From Postechiella marina (GTDB taxonomy: Bacteria > Bacteroidota > Bacteroidia > Flavobacteriales > Flavobacteriaceae), in NCBI RefSeq assembly GCF_039538365.1, contig NZ_BAABCA010000008.1, positions 1 to 64,000 on the forward strand: a stretch of 64,000 bases of DNA, written 5' to 3'. This document shows positions 22,251-31,076 of this stretch, in pieces. A program made the translations under genes and the position numbers. The notes beneath the pieces are model-generated. The model was not told the DNA's origin, ran no database searches, and was given only the letters and a program-made list of their open reading frames with translations. The stretch's first letter is position 1, and each line of letters opens with the position of its first letter.

Positions 22251-23366
22251 ATGAGAGAGATGGGGAATACAGTAGGGCTTTTAAATGAAGAATTATTCGA
22301 AAATATTTTTAATTATGCAGTTGGAGGAATAGCCATAATAAGCACTAAGGGTGAATGGATTAGAATTAACGACAGCATAGTATCTCAATTAGGCTATTCT
22401 AAAGAGGAGCTTTATAAAAAGACATTTCAAGATATTACTCATAGAGACGATTTATCTAAAGATTTAAATTTGATGCATGCCTTATTGCGTGACGAAATTT
22501 CGAATTACGAAATTGAAAAACGTTATTTTCATAAAAATGGTACTGTAATCTGGGCATTATTATCTGTTTCTCTTATTAGAGATTCTACTGGAAATCCTAA
22601 ATATTTTATTTCTCAAATAAGAGATATATCTCAGCAAAAAAAGGATAGAGAAGAACTCGAAGTTATGCTAAATGTAACTAAAGAGCAAAACAGTAAACTA
22701 AGTGATTTTGCAGATATTATAACCCATAATTTACGAACACACTCTTCTAACTTAACAACCTTAATGGGGTTTATAGCAGAAGAAAATGAAGATTGTGATT
22801 TAGAGAAAAGCGAAAATTTTGGTTATTTAAAAGAGTCTGTCGCAAACTTAAATGAAACGGTAAATCATTTAACAGAAATTTCAAAAATAAAGTCTTTAAA
22901 AGTAGAAGACGTTAAGTCTCTAAATTTATATGCTTATGCATCTCAGGCTATATATAATGTTAGTGGTTTAGCAAAGCATAGCAATTGTTCTATAATAAAC
23001 GAAGTTAATAAAGATCATTTTTTATGGGCAATTCCTGCTTATTTAGATAGTATTATTTTAAACTTTCTGACAAATGCTATAAAATATAGGTCAAACAAAA
23101 GACAGCCTATAATAAATCTTTATAGTGAGGTAGAAGATGATTTTGTTGTTCTACATATTAAAGATAACGGTATAGGGATAGATTTAGAGCAGTTTGGAAG
23201 CGAAATTTTTAAAATGTATAAAACATTCCATAAGTATGAAGACGCTAGAGGAGTTGGCTTATTTATAACCAAAAATCATATAGAGTATTTAGGCGGTAAA
23301 GTATCTGTTACCAGTAAAGTAGATCAAGGAACTACTTTTTCTGTGTTTTTAAAGAAATGTGTATAA
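22251..23366 (+). CDS. PAS-domain sensor histidine kinase (copy 2)
   Basis: A 371-residue paralogue of the preceding kinase with the same layout: PAS/PAC (about 15-130, RYFHKNGTVIWALLSVSLI), H box FADIITHNLRTHSSN with His 159, and an ATPase domain with LNFLTNAIKYRS, DNGIGID, FKMYKTFH and GVGLFITKNHIEYLGG. The two genes are 99 bp apart on one strand and arose by tandem duplication, since the kinase cores are far more alike than the PAS ligand pockets. The first ATG (22251) is used; Met 4 is an alternative. A bidirectional terminator follows. Confidence 0.95.
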   Translation: MREMGNTVGLLNEELFENIFNYAVGGIAIISTKGEWIRINDSIVSQLGYSKEELYKKTFQDITHRDDLSKDLNLMHALLRDEISNYEIEKRYFHKNGTVIWALLSVSLIRDSTGNPKYFISQIRDISQQKKDREELEVMLNVTKEQNSKLSDFADIITHNLRTHSSNLTTLMGFIAEENEDCDLEKSENFGYLKESVANLNETVNHLTEISKIKSLKVEDVKSLNLYAYASQAIYNVSGLAKHSNCSIINEVNKDHFLWAIPAYLDSIILNFLTNAIKYRSNKRQPIINLYSEVEDDFVVLHIKDNGIGIDLEQFGSEIFKMYKTFHKYEDARGVGLFITKNHIEYLGGKVSVTSKVDQGTTFSVFLKKCV

Positions 23367-23370
23367 AAAA

Positions 23371-23392
23371 AAGCGAGCCATTTGGCTCGCTT
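23371..23392. terminator. Bidirectional terminator between kinase 2 and accD
   Basis: A 9-bp GC-rich stem (AAGCGAGCC / GGCTCGCTT) with a 4-nt loop, A tract on the left and T tract on the right. It closes two convergent genes and begins only a few bases from the accD stop codon. Confidence 0.9.
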
Positions 23393-23396
23393 TTTT

Positions 23397-24254
23397 TTAT
23401 GCTCTTAAAGGTTGATTTGTAATTAAATCGATATATTGATTAACCTTATTTTTTAATTCTCTTCTTTGGGTTATAAAATCTAAAAAACCATGTTCTAATA
23501 AAAACTCTGAAGTTTGAAAACCTTCAGGTAATTCTTTTCCTGTAGTATCTCTTACAATACGAGGTCCTGCAAAACCTATTAAGGCTCCAGGCTCACTAAT
23601 ATTAATATCGCCTAGCATGGCAAAAGAAGCGGTAGTTCCTCCTGTTGTTGGATCTGTACATAAAGATATATATGGAATGCTAGCATCTGCTAACTGTGCT
23701 AGTTTCACAGATGTTTTTGCTAATTGCATTAAAGATAATGCAGCTTCCATCATTCTAGCTCCTCCAGATTTCGAAATTACCATTAATGGAATATTATTTT
23801 TTAATGAGTAATCTGCAGCACGTGCAATTTTCTCACCAACAACACTTCCCATAGATCCGCCAATAAAGGCAAAATCCATACAAGCAATTACTAAATCTTT
23901 TCCTTTAGATTTACCAACAGCTGTTTTTACAGCATCTTTTAAATTTGTTTTTGCTTGCGCAGCTTTTAATCGTTCTGGGTATTTTTTTGTGTCCTCGAAT
24001 TTTAAAGGATCTTTAGATTCTAAATTGGCATCTAGTTCTTTAAATGTATTATCATCAAAAAGAATTTCGAAGTATTCTTTACTGCCAATACGAACATGGT
24101 AACCATCTTCTGGGCTTACATAAAAATTTTGTTCTAATTCTTTTGTGTCAACTATTTTACCAGTTGGCGATTTGTACCAAAGACCTTTTGGAGTGTCTTT
24201 TTTTTCTTGTGTTGTTGTTTGTATTCCTTTATCTTTTCTTTTAAACCAAGACAT
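23397..24254 (-). CDS. accD: Acetyl-CoA carboxylase carboxyltransferase subunit beta, lacking the zinc finger
   Basis: Beta subunit of the carboxyltransferase that moves CO2 from biotin to acetyl-CoA, the first step of fatty acid synthesis. The crotonase-like core is intact (ACMDFAFIGGSMGSVVGEKI, SGGARMMEAALSLMQ, PTTGGTTASFAMLGD, GFAGPRIV). In the N-terminal region, the standard family has two CPxC pairs that bind zinc. Here the matching positions are S29-P-T-G32 and S47-P-E-D50, so all four Cys are gone while the surrounding WYK and VSPEDGYHVR frame is kept. The length (285 residues) is normal. It stands alone; accA is not nearby. Confidence 0.97.
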   Translation of the reverse strand: MSWFKRKDKGIQTTTQEKKDTPKGLWYKSPTGKIVDTKELEQNFYVSPEDGYHVRIGSKEYFEILFDDNTFKELDANLESKDPLKFEDTKKYPERLKAAQAKTNLKDAVKTAVGKSKGKDLVIACMDFAFIGGSMGSVVGEKIARAADYSLKNNIPLMVISKSGGARMMEAALSLMQLAKTSVKLAQLADASIPYISLCTDPTTGGTTASFAMLGDINISEPGALIGFAGPRIVRDTTGKELPEGFQTSEFLLEHGFLDFITQRRELKNKVNQYIDLITNQPLRA

Positions 24255-24417
24255 AGTGTTTACGTTTTATAATCCTTTTTGTTTAATTGTTTAAGGATTG
24301 GTTTTCGTTTTAAGATTTTATATCGTAAAACGTATTTTTTGTTAGGGGTGTTATATTACCTTATTTAAAAGTAATAAAACCTTTTGCTTTGATTAGGATA
24401 AACTTTATTCCTAGCTA

Positions 24418-24425
24418 CAAAATTA
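24418..24425 (-). promoter_or_regulatory. Candidate promoter -7 box of accD
   Basis: The leftward strand reads TAATTTTG, matching TAnnTTTG, about 165 nt before the accD ATG. The -33 element is not evident. Confidence 0.35.
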
Positions 24426-24522
24426 ACCCTTTTTTTAATTTTGGGGTAACACCAAAGTAATTTTATTAATAAAACTCTTGAAAGTGCCTTGTAATATGGC
24501 GTGTTGGTATGTTTTAAACTAA

Positions 24523-24550
24523 AAAGATCTTGCTATATAGCAAGATCTTT
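24523..24550 (-). terminator. Terminator of fbaA
   Basis: A perfect 12-bp stem (AAAGATCTTGCT / AGCAAGATCTTT) with an ATAT loop, 30 nt past the fbaA stop. Confidence 0.8.
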
Positions 24551-24579
24551 TATGTGTTTTTGTAATAAAATACGTTATT

Positions 24580-25647
24580 CTATAATGTGTTTACGTTGTT
24601 TAAGTCTTCAAAAGCTTTCTTTAAACGCTCTACAAATGTAACTTCTCCAGCACGTAACCATACTCTTGGATCGTAGTGTTTTTTGTTAGGTACATCTGCA
24701 CCATCTGGGTTACCAATTTGAGCTTTTAAATACTCAGATTTAGCTCCCATGTAATCACGAATACCAGTCATGAATGCATATTGTAAATCTGTGTCAATAT
24801 TCATTTTTATTACACCGTAGCTAATTCCTTCTCTAATTTCTTCTACTGTAGATCCAGATCCACCGTGGAATACAAAATCGATATGGTTTTCTTCAACACC
24901 GTATTTTTTTGTAATAAATTCTTGAGAATTTTTTAAGATTTTTGGAGTTAACTTTACATTTCCTGGTTTGTAAACACCGTGTACGTTTCCAAAAGCTGCA
25001 GCAATAGTAAATTGATCGCTAACTTTACTTAATTCTTCGTAGGCGTAAGCGACTTCTTCTGGTTGAGTGTATAGTTTAGAATCGTCTACATCTGTATTAT
25101 CGACACCATCTTCTTCACCACCTGTAATACCTAATTCTATTTCTAAAGTCATACCCATTTTAGACATTCTTTCTAAATAAGTTTTACAAACTTCAATATT
25201 TTCTTCTATTGGTTCTTCAGAAAGATCAATCATATGAGAACTGAAAAGAGATTTTCCTGTTTCAGCAAAATGTTTTTCAGAAGCATCTAATAAACCGTCT
25301 ATCCAAGGTAATAATTTTTTAGCACAGTGGTCTGTGTGTAAAATTACTGGAACACCGTAAGCCTCTGCCATAGTGTGTACGTGTTTTGCACCTGCAATAG
25401 CACCTGCAATAGCAGATTGTTGGTTCTCGTTACTTAAACCTTTTCCTGCGTTAAATTGAGCGCCTCCATTAGAAAATTGAATTATAACTGGAGCGTTTAA
25501 AGACTTTGCAGTTTCTAAAACACCATTAATAGTATCAGATCCAATAACGTTTACTGCTGGTAAAGCATAACCATTTGCTTTTGCGTGGTTAAATATTTCT
25601 TGAACTTCTTTACCTGTAGCTACACCTGGTTTTATGTTATGTCCCAT
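24580..25647 (-). CDS. fbaA: Class II fructose-bisphosphate aldolase
   Basis: Zinc-dependent aldolase of glycolysis and gluconeogenesis that splits fructose 1,6-bisphosphate into DHAP and glyceraldehyde 3-phosphate. The 355-residue protein shows the class II metal and substrate motifs: VILHTDHCAKKLLPW (metal-binding His in HTDH), EIELGITGGEEDGVD, FGNVHGVYKPGNVKL and HGGSGS. Length and C-terminal region match the longer class IIa FbaA type found in Bacteroidetes and Proteobacteria. It is monocistronic, with a candidate promoter upstream and its own terminator. Confidence 0.98.
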   Translation of the reverse strand: MGHNIKPGVATGKEVQEIFNHAKANGYALPAVNVIGSDTINGVLETAKSLNAPVIIQFSNGGAQFNAGKGLSNENQQSAIAGAIAGAKHVHTMAEAYGVPVILHTDHCAKKLLPWIDGLLDASEKHFAETGKSLFSSHMIDLSEEPIEENIEVCKTYLERMSKMGMTLEIELGITGGEEDGVDNTDVDDSKLYTQPEEVAYAYEELSKVSDQFTIAAAFGNVHGVYKPGNVKLTPKILKNSQEFITKKYGVEENHIDFVFHGGSGSTVEEIREGISYGVIKMNIDTDLQYAFMTGIRDYMGAKSEYLKAQIGNPDGADVPNKKHYDPRVWLRAGEVTFVERLKKAFEDLNNVNTL

Positions 25648-25683
25648 TTTTATTTTTTAGATTAATTAATATTTTCAATCCAT

Positions 25684-25691
25684 CAAAAGTA
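25684..25691 (-). promoter_or_regulatory. Candidate promoter -7 box of fbaA
   Basis: The leftward strand reads TACTTTTG, a match to TAnnTTTG, about 37-44 nt before the fbaA ATG. No clear -33 match. Confidence 0.4.
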
Positions 25692-25783
25692 ATCAATTTT
25701 TAATTATATATAACTGATTTGGCGTGCAGAAAACTCTAAAATAAGCGAAAACGTTATAGTGTTATTTTTATTTTTTTTGAGAA

Positions 25784-28306
25784 TTAAAAAGGATAGTTAA
25801 TACCTATATTATACACAGCATGGCCAAAATTGTAATCGTTAAACCAACGATTTTTGTCTTGATAAAAAGGATCGTAGGTTTTAAATCCAACATCAAGTCG
25901 GAAGATAAAAAAGCTAAAGTCGTAGCGTAAACCAAATCCAGAACCTATGGCTATATCTTTTAAAGAATTAAAATTGGTAAAAGTCGCTTTGTCATCTTCA
26001 ACATCGTCTAGAGCATTCCAAATGTTACCAGTGTCCACAAAAATAGCACCATATAAATCTTCGAATATATTAAAACGTTGTTCTAAGCTTAAGGCTATTT
26101 TTAAGTTAGCTTCGTTAAACTCGTTAGTTGTTTCAGAGCTTCCTGGTCCCAAACTATATGCAGTCCAGGCTCTATTGTCGTTAGCTCCACCTGCAAAAAA
26201 ACTTTTAGAAAATGGTATATTTGAAGAGTTACCGTAGGGTATTGCTATACCAAAATAGCTACGCATAGCAAATACGTTTTTTTTTCCTAAATCCCAATGT
26301 TTAACATAGTCTAACTCTGTTTTTATATACTGCGAGTATGCAACATTAAAAAGTTCGTAACGGTCGTTACTATCTTTTTTTAAACCTAAAAGATTTGAAG
26401 CATTGGACAATAAATTACCTGCTGCTTCTACTTTAAAACGAAAAATAGAGAAGTTTTCATCAAATAAATTTGTGCGTTTATCTTTTGTAAAACTAAAACT
26501 AGAAGATAATATTAAGTTGTCTTCTGTTAATCGGTTTTTACGCTCGTTAATTGCAGAAACCGTTTGGTAATCTTCATCGTTAGACGATAATGATGTATTT
26601 CCACTAAGTACATCCGTAATAAAAGCATCTGTTTGTATAGGATAATCTAGATTATTATCACCATTGTAGTTTAAAGATTCTGCAATACCGTTTAATGTAT
26701 TATACGATGTACTATAAACTCCAAAGTAATTATTAGGGTTTAAGTTACGTACGTATTGTGCGTTAAATAAATCTAGTTTATTAGTTACTTTACTATTTGG
26801 TCTCCAATTGTAATTAAAAGTACCCGAAAAGGTTTGCTTATCTAGACCTATGTTTTTTTGACTAGAAGCAGATATGCTAATTCTAGTGCTAGGCGACATG
26901 TATTTTGGTATTATTTTATTGGTGTTAAATGGAGAAAATAGGCGCGGAATAGTTAGATTAAAATCTATACCTAATTCGTTAATATCAAAAAATTGCTCGC
27001 GTTCGTTTTTGTTATCCTTTGAAGCACCTATAGATCCAAATGCAGAGATTTCTAGAGTCTCGGCACCTTTAAAAATATTTCGAATTTGTAAACTAGGGTT
27101 TAACGAAAAACCTACAGACTGAATGTTGCTTTGCGATGCTTCGGCATCAAAGCCTAAGCTAAACTTTTTTAAAGGTGTTAAGTAAATATTAGTAGTTAGG
27201 GTAGAGTCTGCATGTTCTATGTTTTCAATATTAGGGTATTTAAATGTTCTTAATTCACTAATATGTCTGTATGTTAAAGTTCTATCTATATCTTTATAAA
27301 TAGTGTTAGGGTTAACAAAAATAGCATCGGTAAGCGCTTTAGGTCTATAGCGCATTTTATTATAACTGTAAAGGGTGTAACCCTTGTAAGCAATAGAGTC
27401 TAAATACGGTTTCCCTTCGTTAGCATAAGAGTTGTCTGTAAAAACATTAACTTTCTTTATTTTGTAAATTTTAAAAGGTTCTCTTCCAATAGAGTCTTGA
27501 TACCTTACCGTTTTATTCGATATTTTAAAGTCGACATTTACTTTTTTATTCGTACCAATGGTATCTATTTCTACACTTACATAATCCTGTTTAAAGTGAT
27601 AAACACCAAGGTTACGTAGCTCGTTAGTAATACGCTTACGCTCTAATTCGAAATTTGTAGTTTTATATTGCTCGTTAGGTTTTATAAACGATTTGTTTTT
27701 AAAGGTTTGGTATAACGAATCTACAATAGGTGTTGCTATGCTAGAAGATATAGAGTCTATAATAAAAGGCGTGCCTGTTTCTGTTTTGTATGTAATGTAA
27801 GCTCTTTTATTATCTTTTCTATCTATGGTATAAGACGATTTTGCGTTAAACCAACCATTGTTTATATGATAGTCTTGTAATCGTTTTACAGTTTTTTTAG
27901 TTTTTTGCTCGTCTACAATTACAGGAGCTTCTCCTGTTTTTTTTAACCAATTATTAAAATCTATAGAAGACTCTTTAACTTTTAAAAGTTGTTTTTTAGA
28001 TAGTTTTCGCTCTAGTCTTTCTCTACGTTTTGGCTTTTTATTTAACCAAACCTCAAAAAGGGAATCTTTGTTGGGTCTGGCGGTATTATAAATGTGTAAG
28101 CCTAGTGGTGTATTAAGTATTTTTTTATTTGGCTTTTGATGTATAAGGCTGTTTATTGTTTCAGAGTTGTCTTTTTCATCATTAATTAAAACCGTATTTT
28201 TATCTAATAAGTATTCGCCTTCAGTAAGACGTTTTGTACTATCGCAAGCTGTTAAATTCCAGATAGTGAAAGCGAAAAGCAGTATTTTAAGATGTTGTTG
28301 TTTCAA
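25784..28306 (-). CDS. tamL: TamL-type lipoprotein BamA/TamA homologue
   Basis: An 840-residue Omp85-family protein. The N-terminus is a lipoprotein signal with a lipobox (NLTAC, Cys 21), unlike normal BamA. Then come divergent POTRA-like modules (about 25-370) and a C-terminal 16-strand barrel of the surface-antigen D15 family, with FAGGANDNRAW near residue 700 (the barrel L6-type region) and a C-terminus ending in the aromatic-rich NIGINYPF. Lipoprotein TamA-like proteins called TamL are known from Bacteroidetes and are needed for outer-membrane homeostasis; the gene name rests on this architecture. It is divergent from an RNA methyltransferase gene. Confidence 0.9.
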   Translation of the reverse strand: MKQQHLKILLFAFTIWNLTACDSTKRLTEGEYLLDKNTVLINDEKDNSETINSLIHQKPNKKILNTPLGLHIYNTARPNKDSLFEVWLNKKPKRRERLERKLSKKQLLKVKESSIDFNNWLKKTGEAPVIVDEQKTKKTVKRLQDYHINNGWFNAKSSYTIDRKDNKRAYITYKTETGTPFIIDSISSSIATPIVDSLYQTFKNKSFIKPNEQYKTTNFELERKRITNELRNLGVYHFKQDYVSVEIDTIGTNKKVNVDFKISNKTVRYQDSIGREPFKIYKIKKVNVFTDNSYANEGKPYLDSIAYKGYTLYSYNKMRYRPKALTDAIFVNPNTIYKDIDRTLTYRHISELRTFKYPNIENIEHADSTLTTNIYLTPLKKFSLGFDAEASQSNIQSVGFSLNPSLQIRNIFKGAETLEISAFGSIGASKDNKNEREQFFDINELGIDFNLTIPRLFSPFNTNKIIPKYMSPSTRISISASSQKNIGLDKQTFSGTFNYNWRPNSKVTNKLDLFNAQYVRNLNPNNYFGVYSTSYNTLNGIAESLNYNGDNNLDYPIQTDAFITDVLSGNTSLSSNDEDYQTVSAINERKNRLTEDNLILSSSFSFTKDKRTNLFDENFSIFRFKVEAAGNLLSNASNLLGLKKDSNDRYELFNVAYSQYIKTELDYVKHWDLGKKNVFAMRSYFGIAIPYGNSSNIPFSKSFFAGGANDNRAWTAYSLGPGSSETTNEFNEANLKIALSLEQRFNIFEDLYGAIFVDTGNIWNALDDVEDDKATFTNFNSLKDIAIGSGFGLRYDFSFFIFRLDVGFKTYDPFYQDKNRWFNDYNFGHAVYNIGINYPF

Positions 28307-28495
28307 ATGAAATTATAATTAATTCAAGTTTTTTGTTTAAATACTAACTTTATTTAATGTGATAATATATTTTGAGGTCAAAAATACTAATATTTAATGT
28401 GAAAAAACATTTAAATAATTATAGCTAATATAACTACAGCAATTATTTTTTCATTTTCTTTATAATCTAATTTTAAAGCATTAATTTTAGCTTAA

Positions 28496-29215
28496 ATGAT
28501 ATCTAAGAATCAAATAAAATTAATAACAAGTTTAAAGCAAAAAAAGTATAGATTAGAGCATAAACTTTTTGTTGTTGAAGGTATAAAAACAATAAAAGAG
28601 TTGTTAAAATCGGACTTGATACTTGATGCGTTATACACCACAGAAACCTTCAATATTGATGCCAAAGACGAAGTTTTAATTAAGGAAACCGATTTAAAAC
28701 GTATTAGTTTTTTAACAACGCCTAATAAAGCTTTAGCGGTGTTTAAAATTCCGAATGCTAAGCCTATACATAACAACGAATTAATAGTAGCTCTTGATGA
28801 TATTAGAGATCCGGGAAATTTAGGTACCATTATACGATTATGCGATTGGTTTGGTATTAAAGACTTGGTGTGTAGCAAAGCTACTGTAGATTGTTTTAAT
28901 CCTAAAGTAATACAAGCTACAATGGGTTCTATAACAAGAGTAAATATAAGCTACGTAAATTTAGTAGATTATTTAAAAACAACCAGTTTACCAGTTTTTG
29001 GGGCTTTTATGGAAGGAGAAAATGTATATACAAAGCAAATGCCTAAAAAAGGTATTTTGGTAATGGGTAACGAGGCCAATGGCGTATCTAAAACAGTAGA
29101 AGGTTTGGTGAGTAATAAAATATCAATACCGCGTTTTGGAGACTTACAAGAAACAGAAAGTTTAAATGTTGCCACAGCCACAGCTATTTTACTAAGTGAG
29201 TTTAAAAGAGGGTAG
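28496..29215 (+). CDS. TrmH/SpoU-family RNA 2'-O-methyltransferase
   Basis: A 239-residue SPOUT-fold enzyme that uses S-adenosylmethionine to methylate a ribose 2'-OH in rRNA or tRNA. All three knot motifs are visible: motif 1 DPGNLGTIIRLCDWFG, motif 2 ILVMGNEANGVS and motif 3 SLNVATATAILLSEFKR. The N-terminal 90 residues form the L30e-like RNA-binding domain (FVVEGIKTIKELL). The target nucleotide cannot be read from the sequence. The gene is divergent from tamL. Confidence 0.95.
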   Translation: MISKNQIKLITSLKQKKYRLEHKLFVVEGIKTIKELLKSDLILDALYTTETFNIDAKDEVLIKETDLKRISFLTTPNKALAVFKIPNAKPIHNNELIVALDDIRDPGNLGTIIRLCDWFGIKDLVCSKATVDCFNPKVIQATMGSITRVNISYVNLVDYLKTTSLPVFGAFMEGENVYTKQMPKKGILVMGNEANGVSKTVEGLVSNKISIPRFGDLQETESLNVATATAILLSEFKRG

Positions 29216-29263
29216 TGCTTTTTTTTATTTTAAAACCAACTGCTAGTAGCAAGTAACCAATAA

Positions 29264-29995
29264 CTACTGAAACGTAAAATTAATAAACACACCACGAGTT
29301 TGCATGCTTTTTATGTTGCTAGTCCAAGGGCTATTAGGGTCTTCGTCTCTAACTAGCTCGTCGCCTAGACCAAATAGACCACGAATAGAAGGTGTAAATT
29401 TAAAATTGTATAAGTAAAAATCTATACCAAAACCAAGCTCGTAAAACAATGAGTTTTTTACCATTCTAAACTGGCCATTACTATTGTCTTCTGGGTTATC
29501 TTCGTTACTAGATAGGTTTAAAGCGGTAGAAATACCACCAACAATAAAAGGTTTAAAATTATTTATACGTTTTGTAGATAGTTTAACTAATAAAGGAATG
29601 TGAATGTAAGTAGATTTAACTTCTCTTAATAAATCTCTTTGTTTTACATCTGTTAGGCCTTCAAAATAAGATTGGCTGTAGTGTAAATTTCTTGTAGTAA
29701 TCATTAAACCTGGCTCTAAGCGCAGATCTATAAAACTATTTACACGTAAATTACCAATTAACCCTACGTTAAAACCAGGACTACGCTCTACGTAAACATC
29801 GCGCAAATCTTCGTAATAGTCAAAATTGAAATCGTAATTACTAAAACCTAAAAAATAGCCCCATCTTAAAAACTTATAATCTGTTGTACCTCGACCTTGG
29901 TTGGCATCGTAGGTAATTTTTTCTTTTTTAAATAGTTGGGCTTCTGCTGTTTGTACAGCAAAAATAAAGGCTATTAAAACAAGTAGGTTTTTCAT
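29264..29995 (-). CDS. porT: T9SS component PorT
   Basis: PorT is an outer-membrane barrel protein needed for type IX secretion and gliding. The 243-residue product has a signal peptide (MKNLLVLIAFIFAVQTAEAQ) followed by a run of amphipathic strands with the PorT-type pattern (FLRWGYFLGFSNYDFNFDYY, RLEPGLMITTRNLHY, FKPFIVGGISTALNL, GFGIDFYLYNFKFTPSI). An upstream in-frame Met at 30016 would add seven residues before the signal peptide and overlap menG, so the Met at 29995 is chosen, leaving a 4-nt gap. Coupling of porT to the menaquinone methyltransferase gene is common in Flavobacteriaceae. Confidence 0.93.
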   Translation of the reverse strand: MKNLLVLIAFIFAVQTAEAQLFKKEKITYDANQGRGTTDYKFLRWGYFLGFSNYDFNFDYYEDLRDVYVERSPGFNVGLIGNLRVNSFIDLRLEPGLMITTRNLHYSQSYFEGLTDVKQRDLLREVKSTYIHIPLLVKLSTKRINNFKPFIVGGISTALNLSSNEDNPEDNSNGQFRMVKNSLFYELGFGIDFYLYNFKFTPSIRGLFGLGDELVRDEDPNSPWTSNIKSMQTRGVFINFTFQ

Positions 29996-29999
29996 TTTA

Positions 30000-30725
30000 T
30001 TATTTTGATGACACATAAATGGTGGCTACACCAAATGTTTGCGGAAAATCTTCAACATTAATAAACCCCGTTTTTCGTAAAATATTGTTCAAAGCTTCTC
30101 CGTAAGGAAAAACAGATGCCGATTCGCATAAATATTTATAAGCTGTTTTATCTTTAGAAAACGTTCTGCCAATAAGTGGAAGAATGTTTTTAGTGTAAAA
30201 ATTATAACCTTGTTTATAAGGCGCTTTATCTGGCATAGAGGTTTCTAAAATAACAAAAGAACCACCAGGTTTTAATACACGTAATATTTCTTTTAAACCG
30301 TTTTCTAGAGTTTCGAAATTACGAATACCAAACGATACGGTTATGGCATCGAAGGTATTATCGTTAAAAGGCATGTTTTCAGAGTCTCCTAAAACCATTT
30401 CTATTTTAGAGTTTAGGCCTTTACGGTTTATTTTTTCTTTACCAATTTCTAGCATACCGCTACTAATGTCTAGTCCTACAATTTTAGAGGCATTAGTTTC
30501 GGCTAGGTTAATGGCTAAATCGCCTGTACCTGTAGCGATATCTAAAATAGATTCAGGTTGTTTCTCTTTTACAATTTTAACAACTTTTTTTCGCCATTTA
30601 ATATCTATTCCAAAAGAGATTACACGGTTTAAACCGTCGTAATCGCCAGAAATAGTATCAAACATTTGGGTAACTTGTTCTTTTTTACCTAAATCGCTGT
30701 CTTTGTATGGTTTTACTTTTGACAA
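30000..30725 (-). CDS. ubiE: Demethylmenaquinone methyltransferase (UbiE/MenG)
   Basis: SAM-dependent C-methylation of demethylmenaquinone, the last step of menaquinone synthesis. The 241-residue class I methyltransferase shows motif I SILDIATGTGDLAI, the acidic loop LDISSGML, DSENMPFNDNTFDAITVSFGIRN and the post-motif ILRVLKPGGSFVILE; NFETLENGLKE and the C-terminal region fit UbiE/MenG. It heads a two-gene unit with porT, 4 nt away. Confidence 0.96.
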   Translation of the reverse strand: MSKVKPYKDSDLGKKEQVTQMFDTISGDYDGLNRVISFGIDIKWRKKVVKIVKEKQPESILDIATGTGDLAINLAETNASKIVGLDISSGMLEIGKEKINRKGLNSKIEMVLGDSENMPFNDNTFDAITVSFGIRNFETLENGLKEILRVLKPGGSFVILETSMPDKAPYKQGYNFYTKNILPLIGRTFSKDKTAYKYLCESASVFPYGEALNNILRKTGFINVEDFPQTFGVATIYVSSK

Positions 30726-30843
30726 ATCTTCAATGTTTTTTTGCGAAATTACATAATTTATTTTGACTAGGTAAATGATTTTTTTAAAATCAAAACATGG
30801 TTTGATGTCTTCTGTTCACTGATAAAACAGACTTTAACAGTAA

Positions 30844-30975
30844 TGCACCGCGTGAGGGATTGTAGTGAAAAGCCCACAGCGTAGGCACGAAGCGAGGACT
30901 TGTAGCGTAAAGCACGACCGTAGCTACTTTTACAAGGTTTTTTACCTTGAAAGAGTAGCGTAGGGCACGCCCAAT
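30844..30975 (-). repeat. Dispersed intergenic repeat, copy B
   Basis: In the reverse orientation this stretch resembles copies A (55354-55434) and C (33957-34102): GATTG followed by an A/G-rich turn near one end and AAAGCACG then ACGCCCAA-like sequence at the other. Copy B seems expanded, with the TGTAGCG-type core occurring more than once, and contains a near-perfect 16-bp hairpin (GCTACTTTTACAAGGT against ACCTTGAAAGAGTAGC, 30923-30959). Confidence 0.6.
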
Positions 30976-31022
30976 TTATGGTGTTAATTTTTAATGTTAG
31001 TATTTGAGTTGCCTACTGCGTA

Positions 31023-31051
31023 TTGTAATATCTATTTTATAGTTATCTTTG
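31023..31051 (+). promoter_or_regulatory. Promoter of trkA-trkH
   Basis: TTG at 31023-31025 and TATCTTTG at 31044-31051 are separated by 18 nt, a good match to the Bacteroidetes -33/-7 pattern. The ATG lies 25 nt beyond the -7 box. Confidence 0.6.
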
Positions 31052-31076
31052 CTCTACTTTTTATGATGATTAAATA

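Larger units (their letters stand above)
24255..24579. other. Intergenic region upstream of accD
   Basis: These 325 bp hold the fbaA terminator and the probable accD promoter. A small inverted repeat (AATCCTT / AAGGATT, about 24270-24298) lies just upstream of the accD start. No ORF or RNA gene is seen. Confidence 0.5.
30726..31076. other. Divergent intergenic region with dispersed repeat
   Basis: These 351 bp between menG and trkA hold dispersed repeat B (30844-30975), visibly richer in GC than its surroundings, and the trkA promoter. No ORF is convincing. Confidence 0.6.

Noticed and set aside
29996..30016. Upstream start of porT overlapping menG
   Set aside because: The added seven residues precede a complete signal peptide; the Met at 29995 gives a normal signal sequence and no overlap.
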